NCBI GenBank assembly: GCA_030631915.1
Contig: DAOVKF010000060.1
Span: 1-8,897, forward strand
Reading direction: 5' to 3'
From: Candidatus Omnitrophota bacterium
GTDB lineage: Bacteria > Omnitrophota > Gorgyraeia > Tantalellales > Tantalellaceae
DNA length: 8,897 nucleotides
In this document: positions 1-6,372 of the stretch, piece by piece
Numbering within the stretch: position 1 is the stretch's first letter
How the letters are laid out: each line of letters starts with the position of its first letter
Notes under the pieces: model-generated
The model's database searches: none
Told to the model about the DNA's origin: nothing
The model's input: the letters and a program-made list of their open reading frames with translations, nothing else
Position numbers and translations under genes: made by a program

Positions 1-246
1 GAGACTTCCGGCCTGGTAGGAGGCATGGACTGGACATACCTGGCAGGTAACCTGCCGGGAGATACAGGGGGCGAGGTCTATGACATAGGAGACTCCTGGG
101 AATATGACGGTAAATACTACATCAAGCTGGGAAGCGGCCTTGAAGGATCCGGCGGAGGCGTGCCGGAGCTGCCGGCAGGCGCCATGCCGTTCGTGGGAGT
201 GGCAATAAGCGCAGTCATAAGACGGATAAGAAGGTTTTCAAAATAA
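1..246 (+). CDS. C-terminal end of an exported protein with a PEP-CTERM-like sorting tail (5' partial)
   Basis: The frame is open from base 1 to the TAA at 244-246, giving 81 residues of a protein whose start lies outside the window. The visible part is rich in Gly, Asp, Tyr and Trp (for example EVYDIGDSWEY and YYIKLGSG), as in extracellular beta-rich repeat proteins. A Gly-rich linker follows, and then a tripartite tail: the motif VPELPAGAMP at residues 54-63, a hydrophobic stretch at about 64-73 (FVGVAISAVI) and a basic end (RRIRR, 74-78). That order of short Pro-Glu motif, membrane segment and Arg cluster is the layout of exosortase or rhombosortase targeting signals, so surface anchoring or processing is inferred. 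The hydrophobic segment is short, so a simple membrane anchor is also possible. An ATG at 25 preceded by AGGAGG is internal: it has only one base of spacing and encodes no signal peptide. Function of the main body is unknown. Confidence 0.6.
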   Translation, partial: ETSGLVGGMDWTYLAGNLPGDTGGEVYDIGDSWEYDGKYYIKLGSGLEGSGGGVPELPAGAMPFVGVAISAVIRRIRRFSK

Positions 247-279
247 GACGGGAGAATGAAAAGGAGAGAGGAACCCGTC
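247..279 (+). other. Small hairpin between the stop codon and the terminator
   Basis: GACGGG at 247-252 is perfectly complementary to CCCGTC at 274-279, with a purine-rich 21-base loop. It begins right after the TAA and abuts the terminator stem, so the two stems could stack. The same 273-278 strand can instead pair with ACGGGT at 295-300, which lies inside the terminator. Confidence 0.45.
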
Positions 280-327
280 AAAAAAAAGGAGGACACGGGT
301 GTGTTGCCTGTGGTCCTTCTTTTTTTT
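280..327 (+). terminator. Strong rho-independent terminator, possibly bidirectional
   Basis: Eight A at 280-287 pair with eight T at 320-327. The stem continues through 288-294 with 313-319 (one G-T pair), a bulged G at 312, and 295-299 with 307-311 (one G-T pair), closing a 7-base loop at 300-306. The T run makes this a classic intrinsic terminator for the gene ending at 246. The A run on the other arm would supply the U tract for transcription from the opposite strand. Confidence 0.88.
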
Positions 328-462
328 GATTTAGCCGTTCGCCGCAGTGGCAGTAAAGGGGTGGGAGGCGGAAAAAATAAAAAAAGAGTCCCGCATGCCG
401 AGCATTGCTACTCGTCACCTAATTATCACTGTTCCGGAAAAATTCAGGCAGAGCCAAACTCC

Positions 463-491
463 TTGACGGCGGTGATAAATCTTACTATAAT
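463..491 (+). promoter_or_regulatory. Sigma70-type promoter for the SYLF gene
   Basis: TTGACG at 463-468 and TATAAT at 486-491 are separated by exactly 17 bases. This matches the housekeeping consensus at 11 of 12 positions. It predicts a transcript start near 498 and a leader of about 50 bases before the ATG at 548. The rest of the stretch from 328 to 462 shows only A-rich runs and no convincing gene or site. Confidence 0.8.
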
Positions 492-547
492 TAGCTGTTT
501 GATTCTGGCAGGCCGCGATCTTTTCACAAAAAACAGGGGGGTAGGAG

Positions 548-1225
548 ATGGTCAAAAAGATCTTAACAATTTTTCTGGCGCTGAGTGTGCTATCCGGCTT
601 TACTCCGGCTTTTGCTGAAAGTAAATGGGACGAGCTTCTGATCGAGTCCGCGAGGGTGTTTGAAGAAATGACCGAAATGCCCGAGGATGGGATCCCGTCG
701 GATTTCATTAAGAACGCTTACGCGGTCGCGATATTCCCTTCGGTCGTCGGAGGAGGTTTTGTTATCGGCGGTAAGTACGGCCAGGGTGTTGTCATAGCAA
801 GGGACGGCGACAGGGGTGAGTGGGGGGCTCCCGCGGTCTTTGATCTTGCAGGCCTCAGCTTTGGCTGGCAGATAGGCGGACAGGCAACCGATACCATACT
901 TATAATCAGGAACGAAAGAGGCCTTGACGGGCTCCTTAAAAGCCGGTTTAAATTAGGCGGGGACGCGTCCGTTGCCGCCGGCCCATGGGGAAGGAACGCT
1001 GAGGCGACGACAGATCTTCAGTTAAAGGGGATGATCTGGTCTTATTCGAGAAGCAGAGGGGCTTTTATCGGGCTTAAACTTGACGGCGCGGTGGTGTCAC
1101 CTAATAACAAGGCGAATGAGGCATTGTACGGCGGCAGCTATTCACCAAAGGAGATATTGATCGACAATAAAGTAAAAGCGACCGGATCAGCCGGCAGGCT
1201 TTTAAAGGCCCTGTCGAAATATTAA
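548..1225 (+). CDS. Secreted SYLF-domain (Ysc84/DUF500-type) lipid-binding protein
   Basis: This 225-residue protein starts with a signal peptide: a KK n-region, a hydrophobic core and an AFA cleavage site after residue 23. The rest is a SYLF domain starting near residue 58 (AVAIFPS), with the Gly-rich stretch VVGGGFVIGGKYGQG. The family hallmark is SYSRSRGAFIGLKLDGAVV at about 165-183, followed by NEALYGG. SYLF domains bind phosphoinositides in eukaryotes; bacterial members are small exported proteins of uncertain role, probably envelope-associated. The start is fixed by the signal peptide. A G-run at 536-541 lies six bases before the ATG, and AGGAG at 543-547 touches it, so the ribosome site is unusual. 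A near-consensus promoter lies upstream. The family assignment is firm; the function in this cell is not known. Confidence 0.88.
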   Translation: MVKKILTIFLALSVLSGFTPAFAESKWDELLIESARVFEEMTEMPEDGIPSDFIKNAYAVAIFPSVVGGGFVIGGKYGQGVVIARDGDRGEWGAPAVFDLAGLSFGWQIGGQATDTILIIRNERGLDGLLKSRFKLGGDASVAAGPWGRNAEATTDLQLKGMIWSYSRSRGAFIGLKLDGAVVSPNNKANEALYGGSYSPKEILIDNKVKATGSAGRLLKALSKY

Positions 1226-1270
1226 GGATCATATGTTAAATTCACGCAAGACGTCCGGAGGAAGAGATCG

Positions 1271-2617
1271 ATGGAAAAGAAAGTAGATGTTTTGATCATA
1301 GGCGGGGGCCCGGCGGCAATAGTAACTGCTGTTACGGTACGGAAATATTATCCGGATAAAGAGATCCAGGTGGTCAAGGATATTGAAAAAGGGGTCATCC
1401 CGTGCGGGATCCCTTATATGTTCGCGAGTTTGAAGGACCCTGAGGAGAATGAATTGGGGAGCGCGCCGTTCGAAAAAAATAACGTTGATGTCGCCATAGC
1501 TAAAGCGGTAAAGATAGACCGGGATAAGAAGACCGTGGAGATGGAAGACAGCGGGAGTTACCGCTACGAAAAATTAGTACTGGCTGTCGGTTCAACACCG
1601 GTCGTACCGCCGATACCGGGTATCGACAGGAGGGGCGTTTACCATATATACAAAGACATGGAATACCTTAAAAAATGTGTGGAAGAGGTCAAAAAACTAA
1701 AAAATATCCTCATAATCGGAGGCGGGTTCATCGGGGTCGAGTTTGCCGATGAGCTTTCTAAAATAGACGGCCTGAACGTGTATCTGGTCGAAGTACTGCC
1801 CCGTTTACTGGCGAATTCGTTTGACCCGGAATTTTCCGGGCTGGTAGAAACAAAGTTAAGATCAAAGGGCGTGAACGTATTGACCGGTACCTGTGTTAAA
1901 GAGTTCACAGGCGGCGAGAGGGTCGAAAAAGTTATATTGTCAGACGGTGGAGAGATCGACGTCGACGGAGTAATGCTCGGTATCGGAGCGGTCCCGAATA
2001 TAAAATTGGCCTCGGATGCAAGTTTAGACCAGGGCAGAGGCAAGGGTATATGGGTGGACGAATATATGCGGACCTCTGATCCTGATATTTTTGCTGTGGG
2101 GGATTGCGCGGGTAAAAGGGATTTTTATACACGTAAAGACGCAGCGGTAATGCTTGCTTCAACGGCTACTGCTGAGGCGAGGATCGCGGGGGCTAATCTC
2201 TATCGATTAAAGGTGGTGCGTGAGAACAAAGGGACGATCGCCATTTACTCGACCTATATCGACGGCTTGGTGTTGGGCTCAGCCGGGCTTACGGAAGGCA
2301 GCGCGAAAAAAGAAGGTTTTGAGATCATGACCGGCTCTGTTGAGGGGATGGACAAACACCCCGCCACCCTGCCCGGCGCGAGTAAGGTCAAGGTCAAGTT
2401 GATCTTCTCCAGACAATCGGGGATCATATTAGGCGGACAGGTGGCCGGGGGCATGTCCTGCGGGGAGATGATAAACCTTATAGGTGTCGCTGTCCAGAAA
2501 AGGATGTCTTATACGGAGCTGGAAACGCTGCAGATGGCCACTCATCCTTATCTGACGGGCGCTCCTACGGTGTATCCGATCGTTCTTGCCGCTCAGAACG
2601 CTGGCGGTAACCCGTAA
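1271..2617 (+). CDS. FAD-dependent pyridine nucleotide-disulphide oxidoreductase, CoA-disulfide reductase/NADH oxidase group
   Basis: This 448-residue flavoprotein has the family's usual length and layout. The N-terminal FAD fold has IIGGGPAA at 9-16. A single redox cysteine, Cys45, sits in VIPCGIPYMF, at the place of the active cysteine of CoA-disulfide reductase. The NAD(P)H fold has IIGGGFIGVE at 148-157, and the second FAD contact is FAVGDCAG at 274-281. The C-terminal dimerisation domain ends in ATHPYLTGAPTVYPI, which carries the tyrosines typical of this group. With one redox cysteine and no CxxxxC pair it is not a glutathione or lipoamide reductase. NADH oxidase, CoA-disulfide, persulfide or sulfur reductase activity remain possible. 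There is no rhodanese or TusA fusion. GGAGG at 1257-1261 lies nine bases before the ATG. The 45-base gap to the SYLF gene and 52-base gap to nadE suggest co-transcription. Confidence 0.85.
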   Translation: MEKKVDVLIIGGGPAAIVTAVTVRKYYPDKEIQVVKDIEKGVIPCGIPYMFASLKDPEENELGSAPFEKNNVDVAIAKAVKIDRDKKTVEMEDSGSYRYEKLVLAVGSTPVVPPIPGIDRRGVYHIYKDMEYLKKCVEEVKKLKNILIIGGGFIGVEFADELSKIDGLNVYLVEVLPRLLANSFDPEFSGLVETKLRSKGVNVLTGTCVKEFTGGERVEKVILSDGGEIDVDGVMLGIGAVPNIKLASDASLDQGRGKGIWVDEYMRTSDPDIFAVGDCAGKRDFYTRKDAAVMLASTATAEARIAGANLYRLKVVRENKGTIAIYSTYIDGLVLGSAGLTEGSAKKEGFEIMTGSVEGMDKHPATLPGASKVKVKLIFSRQSGIILGGQVAGGMSCGEMINLIGVAVQKRMSYTELETLQMATHPYLTGAPTVYPIVLAAQNAGGNP

Positions 2618-2669
2618 TTTACCAGAGTTGTGCGGCATTTGAATATCAGTCCGCAAAGTGAGAAGGCAG

Positions 2670-4388
2670 ATGGACCGGAAAGTACGGATAGCCATAGCCC
2701 AGATCAATCCCACCGTAGGCGACCTGAAAGCCAACCGGGATAAAATAAAGGATTACATTGAAAAAGCGAAAGAACACCTGGCCGATATTGTCGTGTTCCC
2801 GGAACTGGCTGTATGCGGCTACCCTCCGGAAGACCTGTTATTAAAACCCCATTTTATAAGAGATAACGTCAAAGCGTTAAATTCCCTCACAGGATGCACC
2901 CGCGACATCACCGCGATAATCGGTTTTGCGGATATGGACGGGAAAGGGAACGTGTATAACGCGGCGGCAGTGATCCATGATGAAAAGCTGAAAGGCATTT
3001 ACCGTAAAAGCGAACTGCCGAATTACAGCGTTTTCGATGAGAGGCGGTATTTCAGGCCCGGTGATAAGAACATGGTTTTCTCGCTGGGGAAGCTCGTTTT
3101 TGGCGTTAATATCTGTGAAGACCTGTGGGCGGACCGGGGCCCCTACAAAGCGCAGGCACAGGCAGGCGCGAAGATACTTTTTAATATTTCAGCCTCGCCG
3201 TATTACGCGGGAAAAAGCGAAGAAAGACGCAGGTTGCTGTCGGGCAGAGCGCGCGGGTCTAAAGTTTTTTTGTGTTACGCGAATCTTGTCGGCGGGCAGG
3301 ACGAGCTTGTCTTTGACGGCAGGAGCCGCGTACTCGATCCCGCGGGGAATATTATCGTTTCCGCCCGGGGATTTGAAGAGGATATTGTGTTCGCCGATCT
3401 GGATATCAGGGTCCCTTTCCGGAAGAAGACCGCTTCTCAGGGGGCCCGGGGCGTAAAGAAGATATATCTTCCTTATAACAGTAGAAATAATGACAGGCCG
3501 CCCGTATCCCGGACGGTTCACAGAAGAATGAACAGGGTCGAGGAGATATACAGGGCGCTGGTCCTGGGGATCCGGGATTATGCCGGGAAGAATGGATTCC
3601 AAAAGGCCGTGCTGGGGTTGAGCGGGGGCATAGATTCAGCGTTGACCGCGGTGATCGCCTGTGACGCCCTGGGGAACGAGAACGTTATCGGGATATCTAT
3701 GCCGTCGCAATATTCTTCCAGGGGCACGGTCAACGACGCCGCAAGATTAGCGGATAATCTCGGTATAAGATCGATAACTGTGCCGATAAGGGATATTTTT
3801 AACGTTTACCTGGGTGTTTTGAAAAAAAGATTTGGCGGAGCAAAGCCCGGTGCCGCGGAACAAAATCTTCAGGCGAGGATAAGGGGGAACATATTAATGG
3901 CGTTTTCCAACAGGTACGGATGGCTCGTACTTGCTACCGGTAACAAGAGCGAGACCGCGGTCGGCTATTGCACCCTTTACGGCGATATGGCGGGAGGGTT
4001 TGCGGTCATAAAGGACGTGCCCAAGACCCTTGTCTATAATCTCGCCGGCTTTGTGAACAGAAAACATAAAAAATCCCTGATCCCGCCAAGTGTCATCACA
4101 AGGCCTCCTTCCGCCGAATTGAAGCCTCGCCAGAAAGACACGGATTCTCTCCCTCCTTATGAACTGCTGGACCCGGTGTTAAAAGCTTACATAGAAGAAG
4201 ACAGGAGCTGCGATGAGATCAGGGTAAAAGGCATGAAGGCCGGAGTGTTGAAAAAGGTAATAAATATGGTCGATAAGAGCGAATATAAACGCAGGCAGGC
4301 TGCGCCGGGTATCAAGATAACTCCCAGGGCTTTTGGAAAAGATAGAAGGCTCCCGATCACGAACCGCTACAGAGAGTCAAAGAGTTAG
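2670..4388 (+). CDS. nadE: Glutamine-dependent NAD+ synthetase
   Basis: This enzyme makes NAD+ from deamido-NAD+, ATP and glutamine in the cytoplasm, the last step of NAD synthesis. The N-terminal nitrilase-type glutaminase domain shows the full triad: Glu45 (VVFPELAVCGYPPEDLL), Lys113 (YRKSELPNY) and Cys149 (GVNICEDLW). The C-terminal synthetase domain has the ATP-pyrophosphatase loop SGGIDS at 318-323. It also has the conserved LATGNKSE, LYGDMAGGFAVIKD, ITRPPSAEL and KRRQAAPGIKITPRAFG blocks, so it appears intact. I chose ATG 2670 (572 residues) because MDRKVRIAIAQINP fits the usual family start and AGAAGG lies just upstream, although the spacing is only three bases. A GTG at 2658 would add four residues and has no visible ribosome site. 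It follows a NAD(P)H-using flavoprotein, which fits a redox-cofactor operon. Confidence 0.95.
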   Translation: MDRKVRIAIAQINPTVGDLKANRDKIKDYIEKAKEHLADIVVFPELAVCGYPPEDLLLKPHFIRDNVKALNSLTGCTRDITAIIGFADMDGKGNVYNAAAVIHDEKLKGIYRKSELPNYSVFDERRYFRPGDKNMVFSLGKLVFGVNICEDLWADRGPYKAQAQAGAKILFNISASPYYAGKSEERRRLLSGRARGSKVFLCYANLVGGQDELVFDGRSRVLDPAGNIIVSARGFEEDIVFADLDIRVPFRKKTASQGARGVKKIYLPYNSRNNDRPPVSRTVHRRMNRVEEIYRALVLGIRDYAGKNGFQKAVLGLSGGIDSALTAVIACDALGNENVIGISMPSQYSSRGTVNDAARLADNLGIRSITVPIRDIFNVYLGVLKKRFGGAKPGAAEQNLQARIRGNILMAFSNRYGWLVLATGNKSETAVGYCTLYGDMAGGFAVIKDVPKTLVYNLAGFVNRKHKKSLIPPSVITRPPSAELKPRQKDTDSLPPYELLDPVLKAYIEEDRSCDEIRVKGMKAGVLKKVINMVDKSEYKRRQAAPGIKITPRAFGKDRRLPITNRYRESKS

Positions 4389-4409
4389 GAGTTGGGAGTC
4401 GGGCGCACG

Positions 4410-4570
4410 GGGGGAAGGCTGCTCCGGGGCATTCCTACCAGAAGCTTGTAAACTTCTATAACCTTTGGTGGTAATTCGGAAATTATTTTTCCAAGGTCGG
4501 CCGCGTCGGAATAGTAGTAACGTGGGACGTACAAGCTTCTGTACGGAACACCCCGGAGCAGCCTTCCCCC
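4410..4570. repeat. Long imperfect inverted repeat, 41-base arms around a 79-base centre
   Basis: Arm 4410-4450 pairs with arm 4530-4570 in one unbroken register, every pair summing to 8980, with no gaps. The outer 20 bases pair perfectly (4410-4429 with 4551-4570). A 2x2 mismatch, four pairs (4432-4435) and a 3x3 mismatch (4436-4438) follow, and then 12 perfect pairs (4439-4450 with 4530-4541). In all 36 of 41 positions pair. The centre holds further complementarity: 4453-4459 with 4511-4517 (six of seven), and the hairpin at 4461-4497. No T tract follows, so it is not an ordinary terminator. No direct repeat was seen immediately flanking it. It could be a structured RNA or a palindromic mobile element; the type is unknown to me. 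Confidence 0.85.
4461..4497. other. Hairpin nested in the centre of the inverted repeat
   Basis: ACCTT at 4461-4465 and GG at 4467-4468 pair with CCAAGGT at 4491-4497, with a one-base bulge. Inside, TAATT at 4472-4476 pairs with AATTA at 4481-4485 around a CGGA tetraloop. It lies coaxially within the larger inverted repeat and extends its fold. Confidence 0.55.
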
Positions 4571-4689
4571 AAGCCCTTATTTGTGCCTGTTCTGCCGAAA
4601 ACAACCGAACCGTCACATCCTTACCGAATTTTGTTTGGCCGTGAACTTGCAAAAGTATATCGATACAGGTAGTCTTTATATAGATAAAT

Positions 4690-4713
4690 GCCTTTGGTGT
4701 TTTTTATCCAGGC
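4690..4713 (+). other. Small hairpin in the leader of the regulator gene
   Basis: GCCT at 4690-4693 pairs with AGGC at 4710-4713, and GG at 4696-4697 pairs with CC at 4708-4709, with a two-base bulge and a T-rich loop. It contains CCTTTGGTG (4691-4699), which also occurs at 4462-4470 inside the inverted repeat. No clear ribosome site lies between it and the ATG at 4735. The rest of 4571-4689 is AT-rich without a convincing promoter. Confidence 0.3.
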
Positions 4714-4734
4714 AAAAGACGGCAACATATTAAT

Positions 4735-5922
4735 ATGGATAAGACTACAAAGATCCTGTTCGTGATCGATGATAAGGAACTGAAGACAGTCCTGGAATTC
4801 TGTTTTAAGGGCTGGGGTTATGAGGTTTTTTTCGAAACCGGCCCGGCGCCGGATATTGCCGGTATAATGAAGATATCCCCTGACGTGGTCGTGGTCGACG
4901 TTCATTCAGCCACTAAATCCCGGCTTGAGATCTGTGATGTCCTGAAGGACGATTTTGTCACCGCCTATATCCCCATAATAATACTTATAAATAAACGCCA
5001 GTTGCGGCAGCATCTTTTGAACCTCAGGCAGGGAGTGGATGATTATTTGATAAAGCCGCCTGACCCCCTTGATCTGAGGATCCGTATCGAGATGGCGATA
5101 AAGAGGTCCCAGCACAGTTTTTACGCGAGCCCCCTGACCGGGCTTCCCGGCGGCATACTCATAGAAGAGGTCCTGAAAGAAAAGATCGACAGCGGGGCCT
5201 GTTTCGCGGCAGGGCATGTTGATATAGATAATTTCAAATCGTTCAACGATAAATACGGGTATCTGAAAGGTGACAGGGGGATAATGCAGACCGCTTATAT
5301 GCTCAGCACGGCAGTGAGGAACTGGGGGAACAAGAATGACTTCCTCGGGCATATCGGCGGCGACGATTTCATGTTTGTAACTACTCCGGACAAATATAAG
5401 GATATATGCCAGAACTTTATATGCATGTTCGATACCATCATACCATTCCACTATTCTCCGGATGCGAGAGAGAATGGATTCATCATTGCCCGGGACAGGA
5501 ATAACAGGTCGAGGAAGTTATCATTAATGAGCGTGACCATCGCGCTCGTCATCAAGAACAATCCCGCTGAATTCACAAGTATACTGGAGTTGGATGAGAG
5601 GATCGCGGAAGTGAAACAGTATCTCAAAAAGATACCCGGCAGCAAGTATATGGCTGACAGGAGAATGATGAAAAAAGATGAGTCTCTGACGCTCCAGGTG
5701 TTCACTAATGACGAATCACTTAAGAGCTGCTACAGGCCGCTGGGGCAGGTTCTGCTTGAGAAGCGTATTATATCCGGGGAACAGCTGGATAAGGCGTTAA
5801 AAAAGCACTGGAAAAGGGGCATACTTCTCGGTGAAGTGCTTACGGAACTCGGGTTCCTTACGGATGAGCAGCTTTCTGAGGCGCTGGATTATCAGGAGAA
5901 CGGGCTGAAAGCCGGCGTGTGA
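4735..5922 (+). CDS. Receiver-GGDEF(-like)-MshEN-like response regulator
   Basis: This 395-residue cytoplasmic regulator has three parts. Residues 5-120 form a receiver domain with Asp12/Asp13, phosphoacceptor Asp55 (VVVVDVHS) and Lys107 (YLIKPP). The usual switch Ser/Thr position is Ile85 (PIIILIN). Residues about 128-310 form a GGDEF-type nucleotide cyclase domain with LTGLPG (134-139), DIDNFKSFND (from 163) and GGDDF (208-212) in place of GGDEF. The inhibitory RxxD site reads NKND, so the Arg is missing. Residues 335-387 hold two tandem LG(x)n-LxxAL helix motifs, as in the c-di-GMP-binding N-terminus of MshE/PilB-type ATPases, but the leading Arg is Pro335 and Leu364. It may make, sense or merely bind c-di-GMP; activity cannot be settled from sequence. 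No good ribosome site precedes the ATG. A pilin-like gene follows 101 bases downstream. Confidence 0.85.
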   Translation: MDKTTKILFVIDDKELKTVLEFCFKGWGYEVFFETGPAPDIAGIMKISPDVVVVDVHSATKSRLEICDVLKDDFVTAYIPIIILINKRQLRQHLLNLRQGVDDYLIKPPDPLDLRIRIEMAIKRSQHSFYASPLTGLPGGILIEEVLKEKIDSGACFAAGHVDIDNFKSFNDKYGYLKGDRGIMQTAYMLSTAVRNWGNKNDFLGHIGGDDFMFVTTPDKYKDICQNFICMFDTIIPFHYSPDARENGFIIARDRNNRSRKLSLMSVTIALVIKNNPAEFTSILELDERIAEVKQYLKKIPGSKYMADRRMMKKDESLTLQVFTNDESLKSCYRPLGQVLLEKRIISGEQLDKALKKHWKRGILLGEVLTELGFLTDEQLSEALDYQENGLKAGV

Positions 5923-6010
5923 ATCAGCGGCGGCAGGCAGCCGAAGATGGAGGGTCAGGTTCAACGCTGGACCGGTTTTTTGAGGAAGTCCGGATAACAA
6001 GAAAGAGGGC

Positions 6011-6016
6011 AGGGAG
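6011..6016 (+). promoter_or_regulatory. Ribosome binding site that decides the pilin start
   Basis: AGGGAG lies seven bases before the ATG at 6024. It supports that start over the in-frame GTG at 5919, which would add 35 polar residues in front of the prepilin leader. Confidence 0.8.
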
Positions 6017-6023
6017 TAAAAAA

Positions 6024-6365
6024 ATGACAATAAAGGCTGATAAGGGTTTTACGCTTATCGAGATCATGATCGTTATCGCTGTCCTGGGCGTTATTATGTC
6101 CATCGCCATTCCCGGCTTTATCAGAACGAACGAAAAAGCCAAAAGGAACAGTTGTGTCACGAATCTGAAGCGGATCGACGAAGCAAAATCGCTATGGGCG
6201 ATGGACAGCAGCACTGATCTCGAGACCCCGGTCACCATGGCCGATCTTGCCCCGGTCTATCTCAAGAACACGCCGGCCTGTCCGTCAGGCGGCGTTTATA
6301 CTGTCGGTGATATGCGAACGCTTCCCACGTGCACCATATCCGGACACATTATCGGCAACGAGTGA
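6024..6365 (+). CDS. Small type IV pilin-like protein (prepilin N-terminal cleavage/methylation signal)
   Basis: This 113-residue protein has a short leader ending in KG, then FTLIEIMIVIAVLG. Cleavage by prepilin peptidase is expected after Gly8, leaving N-methyl-Phe9 as +1 and Glu13 at +5. The hydrophobic helix runs to about residue 33. The soluble part contains KRNSCVTNLKRIDEAKSLWA, then TMADLAPVY, CPSGGVYTVGD and PTCTISGH, with cysteines at 44, 86 and 103. These blocks recall a family of small pseudopilin-like proteins common in Verrucomicrobia, Planctomycetes and Omnitrophota (from memory, not searched). It probably enters a type IV pilus or type II secretion filament; no assembly genes are in the window. 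The ATG was chosen by its ribosome site and by the leader. It lies after the GGDDF regulator and before the transporter. Confidence 0.85.
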   Translation: MTIKADKGFTLIEIMIVIAVLGVIMSIAIPGFIRTNEKAKRNSCVTNLKRIDEAKSLWAMDSSTDLETPVTMADLAPVYLKNTPACPSGGVYTVGDMRTLPTCTISGHIIGNE

Positions 6366-6372
6366 ATTTAAC

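Noticed and set aside
18..27. AGGAGG followed by ATG at 25 as a gene start
   Set aside because: Spacing is one base, the frame is open upstream to the window edge, and the product would lack a signal peptide although it ends in an export-type tail.
256..618. Forward reading frame of 120 codons
   Set aside because: It crosses the terminator and the promoter, has low-complexity Lys/Gly-rich sequence without any family resemblance, and overlaps the SYLF start.
2630..2656. TGCGG/CCGCA hairpin between the flavoprotein and nadE as terminator
   Set aside because: Only five pairs with a 15-base loop and no T run; the gap is just 52 bases, and co-transcription is more likely.
4410..4570. Integron attC site
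   Set aside because: The ends lack the RYYYAAC/GTTRRRY core sites, and no integrase or cassette array is nearby.
4410..4570. 6S RNA
   Set aside because: Length and long-hairpin shape are similar, but the outer 20 pairs are perfect and I see no conserved central bubble or closing features. It remains a weak alternative that a covariance model could test.
4377..4652. Minus-strand reading frame across the inverted repeat
   Set aside because: Its sequence is dictated by the palindrome and shows no domain, codon pattern or ribosome site of a real gene.
4647..4682. Promoter TTGCAA ... TATATA for the regulator
   Set aside because: Spacing is 24 bases, too long for sigma70, and no better pair was found in the AT-rich stretch.
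4690..4734. c-di-GMP (GEMM) riboswitch in front of the regulator
   Set aside because: A few bases such as AGGCAAAAGACGGC recall it, but the required paired helices and conserved core are not present.
5919..6023. Pilin start at GTG 5919, overlapping the regulator's stop
   Set aside because: It would put 35 charged residues before the prepilin leader and has no ribosome site. ATG 6024 has AGGGAG at ideal spacing.
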